The notes under the pieces: generated by a model | Seen by the model: only the letters and a program-made list of their open reading frames with translations | Databases searched by the model: none | What the model was told of the DNA's origin: nothing | Assembly: GCF_009389715.1 (NCBI RefSeq) | Contig: NW_024068023.1 | Coordinates: forward strand, 62,001 to 126,000 | Source: Phoenix dactylifera | Taxonomy: Eukaryota; Streptophyta; Magnoliopsida; Arecales; Arecaceae | DNA length: 64,000 nt | Reading direction: 5' to 3' | Shown here: in pieces, positions 23,890-34,990 of the stretch | How positions within the stretch are numbered: position 1 is the first letter of the stretch | How the letters are laid out: the number at the start of each line of letters is the position of its first letter | Program-made: the position numbers and the translations under genes

Positions 23890-24350
23890 AAACAAGAATC
23901 CTACTTTGGGTAGGATTTCTATAGTCCTAATTGGATTAGGACTGGGAATCCTAGTTGGAGTAGGACTGGGATTCCTACTTGGAATAGGATTCCTACAATC
24001 CTAATGAGATTAGGAATTTTGAATTAAAATTGGATTCCTATTTGGAGTAGGATTCCTAGAAATCCTAATTGGATTAGGACTTCGGATTCAAATAGAGTCC
24101 TAATTGGATTAGGACTAAAATTAAATACATCCTAATTGGATTAGGATTCCTTAAGTCTAAATTAATTATTAATCTAATGAATCAACATGACTCCTAATTG
24201 GATTAGGATTGAAGAGTTCAATTGAGTCATGGTTCATTCAAGTCCTAATTAGATTAGGACAAGCATAGATTGAACCCAAAATTGGCTAATCCTAATTAGA
24301 TTAGGATTAAACCATGAGAGAGGCACCTAATCCTCTTTGGAAGAGGATTA
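23890..24350. repeat. Array of short palindromes in copia LTR U3
   Basis: About a dozen imperfect copies of a palindrome around TCCTAATTGGATTAGGA occur here, separated by AT-rich linkers. Equivalent arrays lie at about 4120-4600 and 31440-31880. The position upstream of the TATA box suggests an enhancer-like or structural role for transcription of the element; that is inference. Confidence 0.8.
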
Positions 24351-24477
24351 GGCTAACCAAGTAAGAGGGGCATCAGCCCCTCTCCAATTGGTTAGGGCGA
24401 CAAGAAGAGAGAAGGGGCCGGCGCTCCAAAGAAAGAAGGTTGTCAAGGGCTCCTAACTTGTAGGAGCCCTTGATGCT

Positions 24478-24485
24478 TATAAAAA
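24478..24485 (+). promoter_or_regulatory. TATA box of copia 5' LTR
   Basis: TATAAAAA lies in the context TGATGCTTATAAAAAGGGAC. It follows a hairpin-forming GGGCTCC/GGAGCCC pair and precedes a C/T-rich leader-like stretch. The other LTRs have the same arrangement (CTTATAAAGG near 4718, CTTTATAAGG near 32031), so the site is conserved across copies. Confidence 0.65.
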
Positions 24486-25084
24486 GGGACCTAGGGCCGG
24501 CGCCCTAGGTATGAGCTCTCCCTCTCCTCTTCCATCACGTGGCCACCCCTCTCCCTTCCTTGGTTCAGCCGCCATCAGCAAGGGGAAAAGAAGAAGAGGC
24601 GTGCACCTCTCCTTGGCCTCCTTCCTTGGTTCCAATGCAGGGAAGAAAAGAAGGCTGCGTGGGGATTCTTCTTCTTCCTCTTCTTCATCCTTCTTCTTCC
24701 TCCTCTCAAGCACAATCAAGGGTTGATTGAAAGAGAGGAAATCAGCCATCAAAAGAAGTCTTTGCAAGGGAGCTAGCACCCCGGGAAGACAAGAGAGCTT
24801 TGATCGGATCACTGCTTCGTGTGGATACCCGTAGAGGCCGAGCACTTGAACGGCTTCAAGCGAACCTTCATCCTAGACCACGAACTTCAGTTTGCGGTGA
24901 TCATCTATCCGCACAAGGTGAAGATCTGATCTTCCTAAAGGTTTAAAAAGTTTTAATTCTTATCTAACTACGAACGGTTCATAAAACAACGTTCATGCGA
25001 TGAACGTCGATCCCGCTTATGCCGATTCCGCTGCCATCTGAAAAATTATTTGAAATATCAGCGGCATGGGCGGGTTTCCAACAG

Positions 25085-25097
25085 TGGTATCAGAGCC
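25085..25097 (+). other. Primer binding site, initiator-methionine tRNA type
   Basis: TGGTATCAGAGCC lies one base after the LTR end. It is complementary to the 3' end of plant initiator tRNA-Met, the usual primer for first-strand synthesis in Ty1/copia elements. Confidence 0.93.
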
Positions 25098-26638
25098 TAG
25101 GCTTCGTAGATTAAGGTAAGAATTAAATATCTAAAGGCTTATTAGATCTGAAAATTGATTGATCATGCATGCTGAAAAATTCTGCATGCAGATTTTTCAG
25201 GGGTGCTGATTTTATACATGCTGATTTTTATGTGATAAAAAGATGATTCTAATTGCATTGTTAACGGGATTACAAAGTTTAGAATCATGATTAGCATGAT
25301 CAGCGACCTATGTCATGATATAATCAGTTAGTTTTCAGATCTGAAAATTATAATTGTTGCATACGGTGATGATCATAGGATTCAAACCCTTTTGGTATCA
25401 AATGTAATGACCTGCGATGTGATCTGCGATGTCATGTAATTTTTCAGATGCTTGCATGCATCTTATTTGATATTTTGAGAGGCCTGCGTGCCTCCTAAAA
25501 GGAGATGTAATTTATTTTTATTTTTATTTTACATCTGGTTGTATTTCTGTGATGTGATGTACATCAACGATCAAGCTGAATCAAAGGCATGAGATGAAAG
25601 GTGATCTAAGCGGTTGATGGCGATGGGATCAAGAGTTGATCAAGGATCGAATCAAGGAGGCTTGGAACCAATTCAAGAGTTGAAGACCACTTGATCGATT
25701 GATGTGCATGTGCTTGTAATACGACCTAATTAGAATCCATGATCATCACCTAGTTAAAGTTTAGCTTTATTTGATGTTGCGATTATAACTGCCTGTGATG
25801 TACCGTTTGCATGTGATGTGAATGCGAGTCGGGTAGATAGGTTTACATGTGATGTAGCAAACCTAACTGAGACCTAAATCAAAACCTCCTCAATCAAGTC
25901 GAGAGTGAACCGATATGAGCAAGTCATATTAGATTAATTGATCTAATTGGTGTCTAGGAAAGCATGAAAGGTGGTTACTTAATTAGGACCTTACTCTCTG
26001 AGTAAGGGGAGCCTCCCACCTGCTTACCTGGCCAATTGTTCGATTACCTCTTATGAAGGGCTCAAGTTGCAAACACTAAGACCTGATTAACCAATATTAA
26101 GTCAATAGGTCTTCCACTGTAGTAGAGCTGCTAAGGCCTTTCTGATGTTGATTTGTCTCGGCTGGACACAGTGGTCAAGTTGCATCGGGGGGCTGGACCT
26201 CTCTATAGACATGAGATGTTGTAGGGTAAAGGTGGGGTTGGGCACCAATAACTGTTAGGTGAGGACCCAATGACGACTTTATTCCTACGGTTATACGGTG
26301 GGTCTGACTTAACTAAGAAATGGGACCAATAACTGTTAGGTGAGGTCTTCATGGCTTAGAGACCAAGTTACACTGCAACATGCTTGAGAAGCATTGTACA
26401 AGAGTTGTACACTCATCCATCTATGTGTCACCAATAACTGTTAGGTGAGGTGGCATGTAAATTGGTGGGACCGCAGTACCCACTAGAAACCCTAGTCGTG
26501 TAGGATTTCCGTTTTCCTACCAGGGGAGTGTGAGGGATTCGAGAAAATAGTGGGAGTTACATTTGTTCTAAAAGACCTTAGAACAGATTAGGATCAAGTA
26601 CAAAAGTCTAACTAGAATCTTTACTCTCTGCAGATACA
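25098..26638 (+). other. Copia untranslated leader
   Basis: About 1.5 kb lie between the PBS and the gag start, without a coding frame. A motif of the type CCAATAACTGTTAGGTGAGG occurs three times, at about 26247, 26326 and 26430. Repeated leader motifs could serve packaging or translation, but no function can be shown here. Confidence 0.6.
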
Positions 26639-27769
26639 ATGTCGGCTTCAAACCCTCTGACCCGTATTCTTGAGACCAACCGACTGACCGGAACCAATTA
26701 CAAAGACTGGCTTAGAAATCTCAAAATAGTTTTGGACTGTGAGAAGATAGGCTACATACTCGATTCAGATATCCCCACACTACCAGCACGTCCTACTGAT
26801 GTTCAGCGTGAGTTGCATAAAAAATGGTTGGATGATGACATTAGAGTAAAATGCTATATGATGGCATCCATGTCTAATGAACTCCAATGCCAGCATGAAA
26901 ATATAAAGACTGCTAGGGACATACTGGCACACCTGCAAGAGTTGTATGGTGAGCAGAGTCGCACAGCTCGTTTTGAAGTGTCCAAGAGGCTTTTCAAAGC
27001 AAAGATGCGCGAAGGGCAGTCTGTCCATGATCACGGTCTGACCATGATCAAGGACCTAGAGGAGCTTGAGAAGCTCGGTATGGACATGCACAAGGAATTA
27101 CAAGTGGATTTGATCCTACAGTCACTTCCTGATTCATTTGGTCAGTTTATAGTAAACTACCACATGAATAAGATTGAATGCACTAAGACTGAACTCATAA
27201 ACATGTTGGTAACTGCTGAGGGAGCCTTGAAAGGTTCAAGGGGCAATGTCCTTGCTGCTGAGTTGACTTCTGGTTCCAAGAGAAAGTCTACTTGGAAGAA
27301 AAAGAAGCCTGCTAAGAAGCAGAAGAAAGACAAGAAGCCAAAGAAGGAAGTTCAAAAGAAAAAGGCTGACGACAAAGAAAAATGTTTCCACTGCAATGTC
27401 GAAGGCCACTGGAAGAGAAACTGTCCTTCATACCTCGAGAGCCTGAAGAACAAGAAAGGTGACACACCTTCAGAAGGTATAGACTTGCTCATAATTGAAA
27501 CTAATCTAACGGTTTCTTCTACTTCTAGTTGGGTTATAGATTCTGGTTCTAGTGCTCATTTGTGCACTACCATGAAGGGTCTAAAGGAAAGTAGAAGGCT
27601 GGCGGAAGGTGCGGTAACCCTTCGGGTTGGCAACGGGGCAAAAGTTGCTGCTGTGGCTGTGGGCACCTACCATCTGCGACTACCGTCTGGATTTAGTTTA
27701 TTACTTAGAGACTGCTATTATGTACCTGCTGCTAGCAGAAATTTGATTTCTGTTTCATGTCTAGCATAG
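26639..27769 (+). pseudogene. Copia gag and protease (376 codons before a nonsense codon)
   Basis: The frame starts at an ATG directly after the leader. Residues 1 to about 205 form the gag capsid-like domain (LTGTNYKDWLRNLKIVLD near the start). A Lys-rich linker follows (about 215-248), then a CCHC zinc knuckle with CFHC and HWKRNC (about 250-263), and the aspartic protease active site D-S-G within WVIDSGSSAHLC (about 297). The frame ends at a TAG at 27767-27769, within the conserved block NLISVSCLA; the older copy has CAG there, so this is a nonsense mutation. The same frame stays open afterwards to a TAA near 27948. Gag itself could in principle still be made. Confidence 0.93.
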
Positions 27770-27955
27770 GAAGGTCATGTTTTTACATTTGACAAAGTCT
27801 GCTGTTCTATTTATTTAAGAAATAAAATAGTCGCACGTGGTTTCATGATCGACAGTCTCTATCATTTACATATGGATGTATCTGTGAATGTTACCGAGCA
27901 AGAAGTGAGTGCCAAAGGATCCAAAAGATCCAGAGATGAGATAAACTAAAGATAT

Positions 27956-28882
27956 TTGTGGCATCTCAGGCTTGGCCATATTGGAGAAGACAGAATGAAC
28001 AAAATGGATAAAGATGGGCTTTTAGGCTCATTGACTTCCGAGTCATATCCAGTTTGCGAGTCCTGTCTTCAAGGAAAAATGGCTAGACTGCCCTTTGTAG
28101 GACATGGGGAGAGGACCACTGAAATACTTACCCCAGTACATACAGATGTATGTGGCCCATTCGATGTGCTAGCCAGGGGACGTTATTCTTACTTCATTAC
28201 CTTTACTGATGATTATTCACGGTATGGGTATGTGTATCTTATGAGACACAAGTCTAAATCTTTTGAAAAGTTCAAAGAGTTCAAGAATGAAGTAGAAAAA
28301 CAAACTGGAAAACCTCTTAAGGCTCTTCGATCAGATCGAGGAGGAGAATACCTTAGTGGGGAATTCCGGGACTATCTCAAAGAAAAACGGCATAGTCTCA
28401 CAATGGACACCTCCGGGTACACCTCAACTCAACGGGGTGTCAGAGAGGAGGAATCGGACCCTATTGGATATGGTCAGGTCCATGATGAGCTTCACTGATT
28501 TACCTATGTTCCTTTGGGGAGATGCCTTACTCACAGCGATTTATTTATTGAATAGAGTTCCCTCTAAATCCATTCCCACCACACCGTATGAGATATGGCA
28601 TGGTAAGAAACCAAGTCTGGGTCATCTCAAGATTTGGGGATGTTCGGCCCACGTCAAGAGACTACAGGCGGACAAACTAGAGGCTAGGACCATAAGTGCT
28701 CGTTTTAAAGGATATCCTAAAGAGTCATTAGGATACAATTTTTACATCTCAGAGGATCACAATATGTTTGTGAGCCGTCATGCCATCTTCTTGGAAAATC
28801 AGTTTATCCTTGATAGAGGCAGTGGGAGGAAATTGAGCTTGAAGAGAAAGTCTCTGAAAAGCAACGAGTCATGGATCCTATA
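27956..28882 (+). pseudogene. Copia integrase (frameshifted)
   Basis: It begins with the GAG-pre-integrase zinc-binding motif (WHLRLGHIG, later CESCLQGKM). The catalytic core follows: TDVCGPF with the first Asp, then [10 protein letters not shown] with the second Asp. Near 28390 the reading shifts by one base, and the third catalytic residue lies in the other frame ([13 protein letters not shown]). The downstream part (28400-28882) carries the usual [12 protein letters not shown] and GYPKESLGY blocks. A TAG at 28881-28883 interrupts it before RT. Integrase would normally insert the cDNA; this copy cannot make the full protein. Confidence 0.9.
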
Positions 28883-28883
28883 G

Positions 28884-30279
28884 AACCCATTTATACAGAG
28901 CCAGTACACGATGTCCCTCAACCACCTCGTAGATCTAGTAGGGTCTCCCATCTTCCCGATAGATACTTAGGTATACTAGAAGAGGATACCGAGAAAATGT
29001 TCCTAGTGGGAGATAGGGATCACATACAGGATCCCAAAACCTACAACGAGGCGATATCTGATATCGATTCCGAGAAACTGCTTTCCTGAATGGATATCTT
29101 GATGAAGATATCTATATGGAATAGCATTTGGGTTTCACTTCCAGTGATGGAGATCACAAGGTCTGCAAGCTGCAAAGGTCCATCTATGGACTAAAGCAAG
29201 CATCTCGGAGTTGGAACACTCGTTTCGATGACGCAATCAAAACGTTTGATTTCATCAAAAACGAAGAGGAACCGTGTGTTTACAAAAGGGTTAGTGGGAG
29301 TGCTGTCGTTTTTCTCGTACTGTACGTAGATGACATTCTCCTGATTGGGAATGATATTTCCCATGCTAACCTCGGTCAAGGTCTGGTTGTCAAAAGAATT
29401 CTCCATGAAAGACCTTGGGGAAGCATCCTATATTTTGGGAATAAAGGTCTATAGAGATAGATCTAAAAGGATGCTTGGCCTTTCACAGAAAATGTACATA
29501 GAGGAGGTGCTGAAGAGGTTCAGCATGGAAAACTCCAAGAGGGGTCTCTTACCCCTAAGGCATGAAATTCATCTCTCCAAGAAGATGTGCCCCAACACAT
29601 CTGAAGATATTCAACGCATGAGCAAGATACCCTATGCATCGGCAATAGGGAGCCTCATGTATGCCATGCTATGTACACGACCTGATATAGCTCTTGCTGT
29701 GAGTGTCACAAGCAGATATCAGTCGGATCCAGGCAAGAAAAACTGGATAGCTGTGAAGAACAGTCTTAAGTACTTGAGAAGAACTAAGGACATGTTCTTG
29801 GTCTTTGGGAGAAGATCAGAGTTGAAGGTAGAAGGATGCACACATATTGATGATAGAAAGTCTACATCAGAATATGTGCAATTGTGGTTCAGTAAATTGG
29901 AAGAGTTCCAAACAACCGATCATTATAGATTCTACCTTAGAAGCTGAATGTTAAGCCGTATCTAAGGATGCAGTGGAAACCTTCTGATTAAAAGTTAATT
30001 GCAGAGTTAGGTGTAATGTCATTAGATGCCATAACACTTTATTGCGATAACATTGGCACCATAGCACTAGCTATGGAGCCATGGTCTCATCAGAAGTCCA
30101 AGCACATAGAGCGGCGCTTCCATCTCATACGCGACTATGTTGAGAAGAAATATGTAGAGGTGCAGAGAGTAGACTCCGCGGAAAACGTGGCAGACCCGTT
30201 CACTAAGCAGCCGAGTCAGCAAAAGACTGAAGCCCACCTTGAGAAGATGGGCCTAAGATATATGACCAATTGGCTTTAG
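28884..30279 (+). pseudogene. Copia reverse transcriptase and RNase H (deleted and frameshifted)
   Basis: An N-terminal linker (PPRRSSRVSHLPDRYLG) leads to the start of RT, but near 29085 the sequence jumps from the first RT block to AFLNGYLDEDIYM-like coding, losing the intervening fingers region (about 80 residues by comparison with the family). A stop codon follows. The palm motif YVDD is present (LVLYVDDILLIGN, about 29320). Further frameshifts occur near 29390 and 29890. RNase H-like pieces end with HIERRFHLIRDYV and the terminal NVADPFTK block (30016-30279). No active enzyme is possible. The older copy at 1-2963 lacks a different part of the same domain. Confidence 0.9.
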
Positions 30280-30282
30280 TGC

Positions 30283-30293
30283 AAGTGGGAGAT
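30283..30293 (+). other. Polypurine tract of copia element
   Basis: AAGTGGGAGAT sits immediately upstream of the 3' LTR start. It is the expected RNase H-resistant primer for plus-strand synthesis, and the first copia remnant has the same tract at 2960-2970. Confidence 0.88.
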
Positions 30294-32629
30294 TGTTAGA
30301 TGTATGCCCTAGAAGCCAATTTGGCTGACACATTGTTGATTCTAGGGACATAATTTTGTACTTGACTATTTATTATTGAATAATAAAAGGCATCTTTTCA
30401 TTCATATTGTTTATGTGTCTATGAATCGTCCAAGAAATTAATAAGATGATGATACATATTCTCAAGAGTTGAGAATTTGAGCCATGTATCATTGGTGATT
30501 AATTTCTAAATGCTCCTGATCAATGGATCATCACGAGGACGGTGATCGATCCGATCAGTGCACAGATCACTTTCCTTCTGGATGGACGAGACTTGAGTCC
30601 ACAATGTAGGGACACTGAAGTGATAGTGCAGGTGCTTGTTAGAGAACAAGGGTACTGAGCGTGACCCAAAACAAGAAGTCACTTGGATGTCTATCCACTC
30701 GTCAGTGACTTGCTTGATGTTGCAGTAGTCTGACTGGTCCTTTGACCTGCGGTGCTTCGGCTACTCACAGTGAGGTTATTGTAGTTTGACTGCACACATA
30801 CATGGTCTCTAGCCATATGGGTCCATGCAGTGTAGATTGGCTGCAGTAAGTTCACTGTAGGAGTAGGGTATGCACCTATAAGGAATCTATCGACCTTGAT
30901 AGAAGAGGAGTGATCCTATGTGATTTGTTAGACTGAGTTCTAAGACCTTGGCCAGGGCAGTAATATAAAGTGGAAAAAGAGTTTTTCCATTAGCGAACTC
31001 AAGTCGAATAAATCTTGACATATGACAGACGATGGGGTTTGACGAGTTGTCCATGACCTCCGTCCTGTAGGGATCCACGATAGTAGGACTGTATCACATG
31101 TTAACTGCACCTAGAGGTTCATCATTCCTATTCTACTGGGTAGCCACTACATGCTGCTAGGTGTCACTGGTGGATGGTGGGACTCATAGGATTATCTTGA
31201 TGATCGATAAACCCTAATGAGTTGAGTTGGAATCGTTCCAACCCATTGAAAGGAGTTTTCAATGATATAGTGATAGAGATCACAATATATCTCACTAGCA
31301 GTCAGAGTAGAACCTATGGGGTCACACACACTAGAAGTATTGACCGATCCGATGGTTGAAATCGTGATTAGGAATCACAAAGAAATCAATTTGATTGATA
31401 GAAATTGAAGAAGTGAACAAGGGAATTAATTAATTAGACTTAAACACAAATCCTACTTCGGGTAGGATTCCTAGAGTCCTAATTGGATTAGGGCTGGGAA
31501 TCCTAGTTGGAGTAGGACTGGAATTCCTACTTAGAATAGGATTCCTACAATCCTAATGAGATTAGGAATTTTGAATTAAAATTGGATTCCTACTTGGAGT
31601 AGGATTCCTAGAAATCCTAATTGGATTAGGACTTCGGATTCAAATAAGAGTCCTAATTGGATTAGGACTAAAATTAAATACATCCTAATTAGATTAGGAT
31701 TCTTTAAGTCTAAATTAATTATTAATCTAATGAATCAACATGACTCCTAATAGGATTAGGATTGAAAAGTTCAATTGAGTCATGATTCATTCAAGTCCTA
31801 ATTGGATTAGGACTAGCGTAGATTGAACCAAATTTGGCTAATCCTAATTGGATTGGGATTAAACCATGAGAGAGGCACCTAATCCTCTTTGGAAGAGGAT
31901 TAGGTTAACCAAGTAAGAGGGACATCAGCCCCTCTCACTTGGCTAGGGCGACATGAAGAAGCTAGGGCCGGCGCCCCCCCTTCTTAGGCAAGTTGTCATT
32001 GGAACTCCTAAAAGTTAGGAGCTCCAATCCCTTTATAAGGAGGACTAGGGCCGGCGCCCTAAGCAATTGAATCCTCTTCTCCTTGCTGCCGCCACCCTCT
32101 CCCAACTCCCTGGTTCAGCCGCCAACAAGAGGAAAAAGAAGAGAGCCTTGTCCGCCTCCTCTTCCTCCAATCCTTCTTCCAACGCGGGGAAAAGAAAGAA
32201 GGCTGCAGAAGCTGTGTTCTTCTTCCTTGAGTTTCTTCTTCCTCTTCCTCCTCTCAAGCACAATCGAGGGTTGATTGAAAGAGAGGAGATCAGCCATCAA
32301 AAGAAGTCTTTGCAAGGGAGCTAGCACCCCGGGAAGACAAGAAAGCTTTGATCGGTTCTCTACTTCGTGTGGATACCCGTAGAGGCCGGACGTTTGAACG
32401 GCTTCAAACGAACCCTCTTCCAAAACCACGAATTCAGATTTGCGGTGATCATCTACCCGCGCAAGGTGAAGATTTGATCTTCCTATTAGTTTTAAAAGTT
32501 TTAATTCTTACCTAATTACGAAAGGTCTCGAAACAACGTTCATGCGATGAACGTCGAACTCGTGCATGCCGATTCCGCTGCCATCTGAAAAATTTTTGAA
32601 ATATCAGCGGCATGGGCGGGTTCCCAACA
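30294..32629 (+). repeat. Copia 3' LTR (2336 bp)
   Basis: It begins TGTTAGATGTATGCCC and ends TTCCCAACA. Over the first several hundred bases it differs from the 5' LTR by only scattered single-base changes and small indels; more differences appear in the U3 palindrome array and in the leader near 32050-32260. This points to a fairly recent insertion compared with the remnant at 1-5321. Confidence 0.94.
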
Positions 32630-33235
32630 GAAGTTGAGTCGACCCAACTGAACCTTGAGTCGACCCAAAGAAATGTTGGGTCGACCCTAGTGAAGGAAGG
32701 CTGAATTGCAAGTTTCTGTGGTTCTGAGAGGGTCGACCCAAGGAAAGGTTGAGTCGACCCAAGTGAAAGTTGGGTCAACCCAAGGACAGGTTGAGCCGAC
32801 CCAAACACGGGCAGAAGCATAACGGCTAGTTCTGCAGAAGTACTTTTTGTCCTTCCAACAGTGAGTAACGGCTAGTTTTTGAATTCTAACCATTGGGGCT
32901 TGTCCAATGGATGAAGGAAACTATTTAAAGTGGCACTATTCATCAGAGAGAACATCCTTTTGCAAGAATATCAAAGAGTACACAAGAAAGACAAAGTGCC
33001 CTAATCTTCTTCATCCAAGTGCTTCATTCAAGTGTCAAAAGAAAGTGGTTGAGCAGATTCAAAGAGTCATTAAGAGCTCCATCCACCCTTGAAGAGTGAA
33101 GCATCCTTGACAAAGAAGAGAGAAGTCACATCAAGCGATAACTATTCTCTAAACTCTTCTTTGTAGATTATATTGTTATATTTGCTCATCTAGGAGCTTA
33201 AATCTTCTTTCTTTGTTTATTAAACTCCTTGTAAA

Positions 33236-33440
33236 GGTTAGTTGGTTAGCCCAAAAAACCAACGGTATAGGTTGATTGGTGAACCCGTAAAACCAATTGT
33301 AAAGGTTCGTTGGTGAGCCCGAAAAACCAACATAGGTTCGTTGGTGAGCCCGTAAAACCAACATAGGTTTTTGGTGAACCCGAAAAACCAAAGTGTAAAG
33401 GTTTTTGGATTGTGAGCCCGGAAAACAATCCAATTGTAAT
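33236..33440 (+). repeat. Tandem GGTGAGCCCGAAAAACCAA repeats
   Basis: About six imperfect units of roughly 30-37 bp are present. Each pairs a GTTGGT or GATTGGT start with an ACCAAC or ACCAAT end, so each unit can fold into a small hairpin. They lie in the presumed LTR piece. Confidence 0.75.
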
Positions 33441-33607
33441 CTGCGGGATTATAGTGAATTCCCAAGGGGTCGCTTGGGGAGTGGACGTAGGTGCTAAGGA
33501 GAGCACCGAACCACTATACTTCTTGTTGTTTGTATTGTGATTTGTTTATTTCACTAACTCATCAATTAACATAAGTAAGTTAGTTAAAATTAAGAGAAAC
33601 CAATTCA

Positions 33608-33625
33608 CCCCCCCCCCCCCCCCCC
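33608..33625. repeat. Poly-C tract of 18 bases
   Basis: An uninterrupted run of 18 C residues lies between ACCAATTCA and TCTTGGC. The length is likely unstable and may be affected by sequencing or assembly error. Confidence 0.9.
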
Positions 33626-33660
33626 TCTTGGCTTGTCACCTTAGGCAACACCAGCCATTA

Positions 33661-34876
33661 TATTTGTTTCTAGGTTAGCCAAAAGGCTTTGGTTTGAAGG
33701 TGTTGAAGGAGTAATAAGACTTCATAATGAACTGGTCACAAGAATTCTTGTGCTAGAATACCTTGTTGAAAGTGGATAGCCTGAGTTCATGGAGGATGGT
33801 CGTTAAATGGGCGACTTATGCTGCTAGATCGCTATCATTGTTCTGTTCAGAATCATGTGTGACAAGAATTAATGATCAAGTTCTTTGAAGTTAGAATATC
33901 CTCATCACAAACATAGAAGAAATCTGGGAGAAGGTGCTGTTTCTCAAGTTCTAGAATGACCTACCTTTCCAAAATTTTATGTTATCATCAGATTTGAAGA
34001 AGAGGTTCAATTCACAGAGTAAGTTCTCTTCTCAAGGTTCTACCTAATGGACTCCTATAGTACATTTTTGAGATTCGGATCTTCCAACGGTCAAGGTAGT
34101 CCTGCAATATTTGTTGCATCCACTTGTTGAGAAAAGGCGCATTTCATTAGTTGGAGTTTTGTAATACCTAGGCTTTATTCTGATTGTTCCATGACACTCA
34201 GCCCCCCTCAATTGGGCCATATAAATTTTGATTTTAGTAATTTTAGTTGTTTTCCCTAGTTATGGCAGTTTCCATAAAGAAATAAATATAATAATAAATA
34301 AAAGTCAAGAAAATATGCTAGACGCTAGTTTAGATTATGTTACTTCTTGGGTACCTTTTTTGGTGTAGAATTCTTCTGGTTGTTTAAGCCAGGACAATCA
34401 AATGATTTTTTTTTAAGTTCAAAAATTCATGGATCACAACATTTTAGAGTGCAAACTATGATTATATGTTTGATGACATTTTTAACATATGAACATTCTA
34501 GTCTCTATGAGATTTGAGCTCAAAGCCAAGTTCAAAACATTCAAGTCCTCTTTTCTAGGTCTTGATCTACTCCACAAACTCATCTTCTTCACTTGTATCA
34601 AGTGTCTTTCAAACATTTATAGGAGTTTCCTTTCTCATAAGATTCTTGGAAACAAAAGTTTCTAACCTAAAAGGAAAAAGCCCAAATTTAAAAATAAGAA
34701 AATGTATCTCAGGGTTTAGATTTTATAGCTCAAGAGTGTGTTCCTTTTTTAACTCAAAGAAATGAAGATATGACTTAAGTATAAATCTAATTACATACAC
34801 AAACATGTATATAAAGAAATATAGAAATGTCATTAGAATGACATTAATTACTTAAAAAAGGGCATTCCTATGAATG
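33661..34876. other. No gene identified
   Basis: The sequence is AT-rich without a supported exon or clear element boundary. It may continue the decayed element to its left. The open frames are short and lack motifs. Confidence 0.4.
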
Positions 34877-34990
34877 AGGCTCCCACCACTATGAGGTCTG
34901 GGGAGGGCTAGAAGTACACAGCTTTACCCCTATTATATGTTCTGAACCCATGACACTCAGGTAACAATAGAGCAACCCATGACACTAATT
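34877..34990 (-). mobile_element. tRNA-derived SINE fragment (Au-SINE-like)
   Basis: The words GAGGCTCCCACCACTATG, GGTCTGGGGAGGGCTAGA, GCTTTACCCCTA and GAACCCATGAC follow the order seen in the reverse complement of plant Au-type SINEs. The GAACCCATGAC part would be the decayed box B of the tRNA-like head. The copy is truncated and no tail or target duplication could be set. Confidence 0.55.

Larger units (their letters stand above)
22744..25083 (+). repeat. Copia 5' LTR (2340 bp)
   Basis: It begins TGTTAGATGTATGCCC and ends TTTCCAACA, followed directly by the primer binding site. It contains the palindromic CCTAATTGGATTAGGA array at about 23890-24350 and a promoter region near 24478. The end was set by agreement with the 3' LTR and the PBS position. 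Confidence 0.95.
22744..32629 (+). mobile_element. Full-length but defective Ty1/copia LTR retrotransposon (9886 bp)
   Basis: Two LTRs of 2340 and 2336 bp, almost identical to the eye, flank an internal region with a PBS, gag, protease, integrase, RT and RNase H in copia order, and a PPT. The LTR ends are TGTTAGA and CCAACA. The flanks are AGATCAGAC on the left and GAAGTTGAG on the right; they share no 5-bp duplication, and the gypsy LTR on the left does not resume on the right. The polyprotein has nonsense codons, frameshifts and a deletion, so the element cannot move by itself. Within Ty1/copia I cannot assign the lineage with certainty. Confidence 0.96.
32630..33660 (+). mobile_element. 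Piece of another LTR retrotransposon LTR (SIRE-like copia suspected)
   Basis: The segment has GTCGACCCAA-type repeats (32632-32805), a TATA-like CTATTTAAAG near 32931, a tandem GGTGAGCCCGAAAAACCAA block, and a tail ACCAATTCACC followed by 18 C residues and CTCTTGG. This order resembles the R-U5 part of large plant copia LTRs. Neither a start nor a PBS is visible, and the segment abuts the end of the copia 3' LTR at 32629. Confidence 0.5.

Noticed and set aside
33608-33625. Poly-C run as a functional motif
   Set aside because: Similar C-runs are common near the end of large copia LTRs and homopolymers are error-prone; no function can be argued.
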